Positions 63,295-64,000 of a stretch of 64,000 nucleotides of DNA are shown here, piece by piece. Positions within the stretch are counted from its first letter, which is position 1; each line of letters begins with the position of its first letter. The translations under genes and the position numbers were made by a program. Where the stretch lies: positions 496,001 to 560,000 of the forward strand of contig NZ_JBCDNA010000002.1 in NCBI RefSeq assembly GCF_038433205.1, in the 5' to 3' direction. The notes beneath the pieces were generated by a model. It made no database searches, was not told where the DNA came from, and was given only the letters and a program-made list of their open reading frames with translations. This stretch comes from Lutimonas vermicola (GTDB lineage: Bacteria > Bacteroidota > Bacteroidia > Flavobacteriales > Flavobacteriaceae).

Positions 63295-64000
63295 GACCTG
63301 ATTTTTCAGATGTAACCATCAGCACGAGTGTTGAAGAAAAACCAAGACCTTTGGAAAACCAGGATCCCTGGATCACTCCTGAAGGCATCCCGGTAAAAAA
63401 AGAATTTACAAAAGACGATATAAAAGAGGCGGAACACCTTGATTTTGTTGCCGGATTGCCTCCTTTTACAAGAGGCCCTTACAGTACCATGTACGTAACA
63501 CGTCCGTGGACCGTAAGACAATACGCCGGTTTTTCTACTGCGGAAGAATCGAATGCCTTTTACCGAAGAAACCTTGCTGCCGGACAAAAAGGCTTATCGG
63601 TAGCTTTTGACCTCGCCACGCACCGGGGCTATGATTCCGATCACCCAAGGGTAACAGGTGATGTTGGAAAAGCAGGAGTGGCCATTGATTCTTTATTGGA
63701 TATGGAGATTCTTTTTGACCAGATCCCTTTGGATAAAATGTCTGTTTCGATGACAATGAACGGCGCTGTACTGCCAATTATGGCTTTTTATATTGCTGCT
63801 GCCAAAAAACAAGGGGTAAGTCTTGACAAACTCAGCGGAACAATACAAAATGATATTCTTAAAGAGTTCATGGTGCGTAATACCTATATTTACCCCCCAC
63901 TTCCGTCAATGAAAATTATCGGGGATATTTTTGAGTATACCACCCAGTACATGCCAAAATTCAATTCTATTTCCATTAGTGGATATCACATGCAGGAAGC
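63291..64000 (+). CDS. mutB: Methylmalonyl-CoA mutase large subunit, N-terminal part
   Basis: The ATG at 63291 overlaps the mutA stop by 4 bases and the frame is open to the window's end, so about 236 residues are visible. Hallmarks are PWITPEGIPVKKEFT, GLPPFTRGPYSTMYVTRPWTVRQYAGF (substrate-pocket Tyr and Arg), GQKGLSVAFDLATHRGYDSDHPRV, and SVSMTMNGAVLPIMAFYI. The coenzyme B12-binding end lies outside the window. With the small subunit it isomerises succinyl-CoA and (R)-methylmalonyl-CoA. Confidence 0.96.
   Translation, partial: MRPDFSDVTISTSVEEKPRPLENQDPWITPEGIPVKKEFTKDDIKEAEHLDFVAGLPPFTRGPYSTMYVTRPWTVRQYAGFSTAEESNAFYRRNLAAGQKGLSVAFDLATHRGYDSDHPRVTGDVGKAGVAIDSLLDMEILFDQIPLDKMSVSMTMNGAVLPIMAFYIAAAKKQGVSLDKLSGTIQNDILKEFMVRNTYIYPPLPSMKIIGDIFEYTTQYMPKFNSISISGYHMQE

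Noticed and set aside
1..64000. Mobile elements, CRISPR arrays, rRNA and tRNA genes
   Set aside because: I looked for repeats, transposase motifs and cloverleaf-type sequences in the spacers and found none.

Overview
The window looks like chromosome from a marine member of the Flavobacteriaceae (Bacteroidota). The evidence is AT-rich DNA with almost no Shine-Dalgarno sites, several TAnnTTTG promoter boxes (the Bacteroidota -7 element), TonB-dependent receptors with an N-terminal carboxypeptidase-like domain, a type IX secretion (T9SS) cargo protease and a T9SS plug protein, DUF4249/DUF4286/DUF4837 proteins, an N-acylornithine-type transcarbamylase, and sodium-based energy genes. I see no rRNA, tRNA, CRISPR array, insertion sequence, phage or integration site.

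Layout. 1-5.9 kb (- strand): an SGNH-hydrolase-like lipoprotein cut by the left edge, its TonB-dependent receptor, and a secreted reprolysin-like metalloprotease. 6.1-17.4 kb (+): housekeeping genes (ribF, serS, rsmA, mgtE, glnS, polyprenyl synthetase), a TPR protein, and a papain-like lipoprotein; a 44-residue gene sits on the minus strand at 8.9 kb. 17.4-27.8 kb: a GH3-like adenylase (-), then purE, an M3 peptidase, lpd, a TonB receptor/DUF4249 pair and pabB (+). 28.0-38.9 kb (-): one eleven-gene operon with a complete arginine route and a complete proline route. 38.9-39.2 kb: its leader, with two short reading frames that both contain Arg-Arg-Arg-Pro. 39.3-47.3 kb: a sigma-region-4-like protein, an alpha/beta hydrolase, two tandem MltD-like transglycosylases, a DUF4837 lipoprotein, apbE and an OmpA lipoprotein. 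47.7-53.5 kb (-): nqrFEDCBA for the Na+-pumping NADH:quinone reductase. 53.7-55.6 kb: the T9SS plug protein and a DinB-family gene broken by a stop codon. 55.8-64.0 kb (+): methylmalonyl-CoA epimerase, the four subunits of a Na+-translocating methylmalonyl-CoA decarboxylase, a CoA transferase and methylmalonyl-CoA mutase; the last gene runs off the right edge.

How the parts fit. The arg/pro operon would convert glutamate to arginine (through N-acylated intermediates and an argF'-type transcarbamylase) and to proline. The two leader peptides suggest that arginyl- and perhaps prolyl-tRNA supply controls it; this is the most interesting signal in the window. ApbE attaches FMN to NqrB and NqrC, so apbE and the nqr operon belong together. 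NQR and the methylmalonyl-CoA decarboxylase both move Na+ across the membrane, so the right third of the window is a sodium-bioenergetics district joining respiration to succinate/propionate interconversion.
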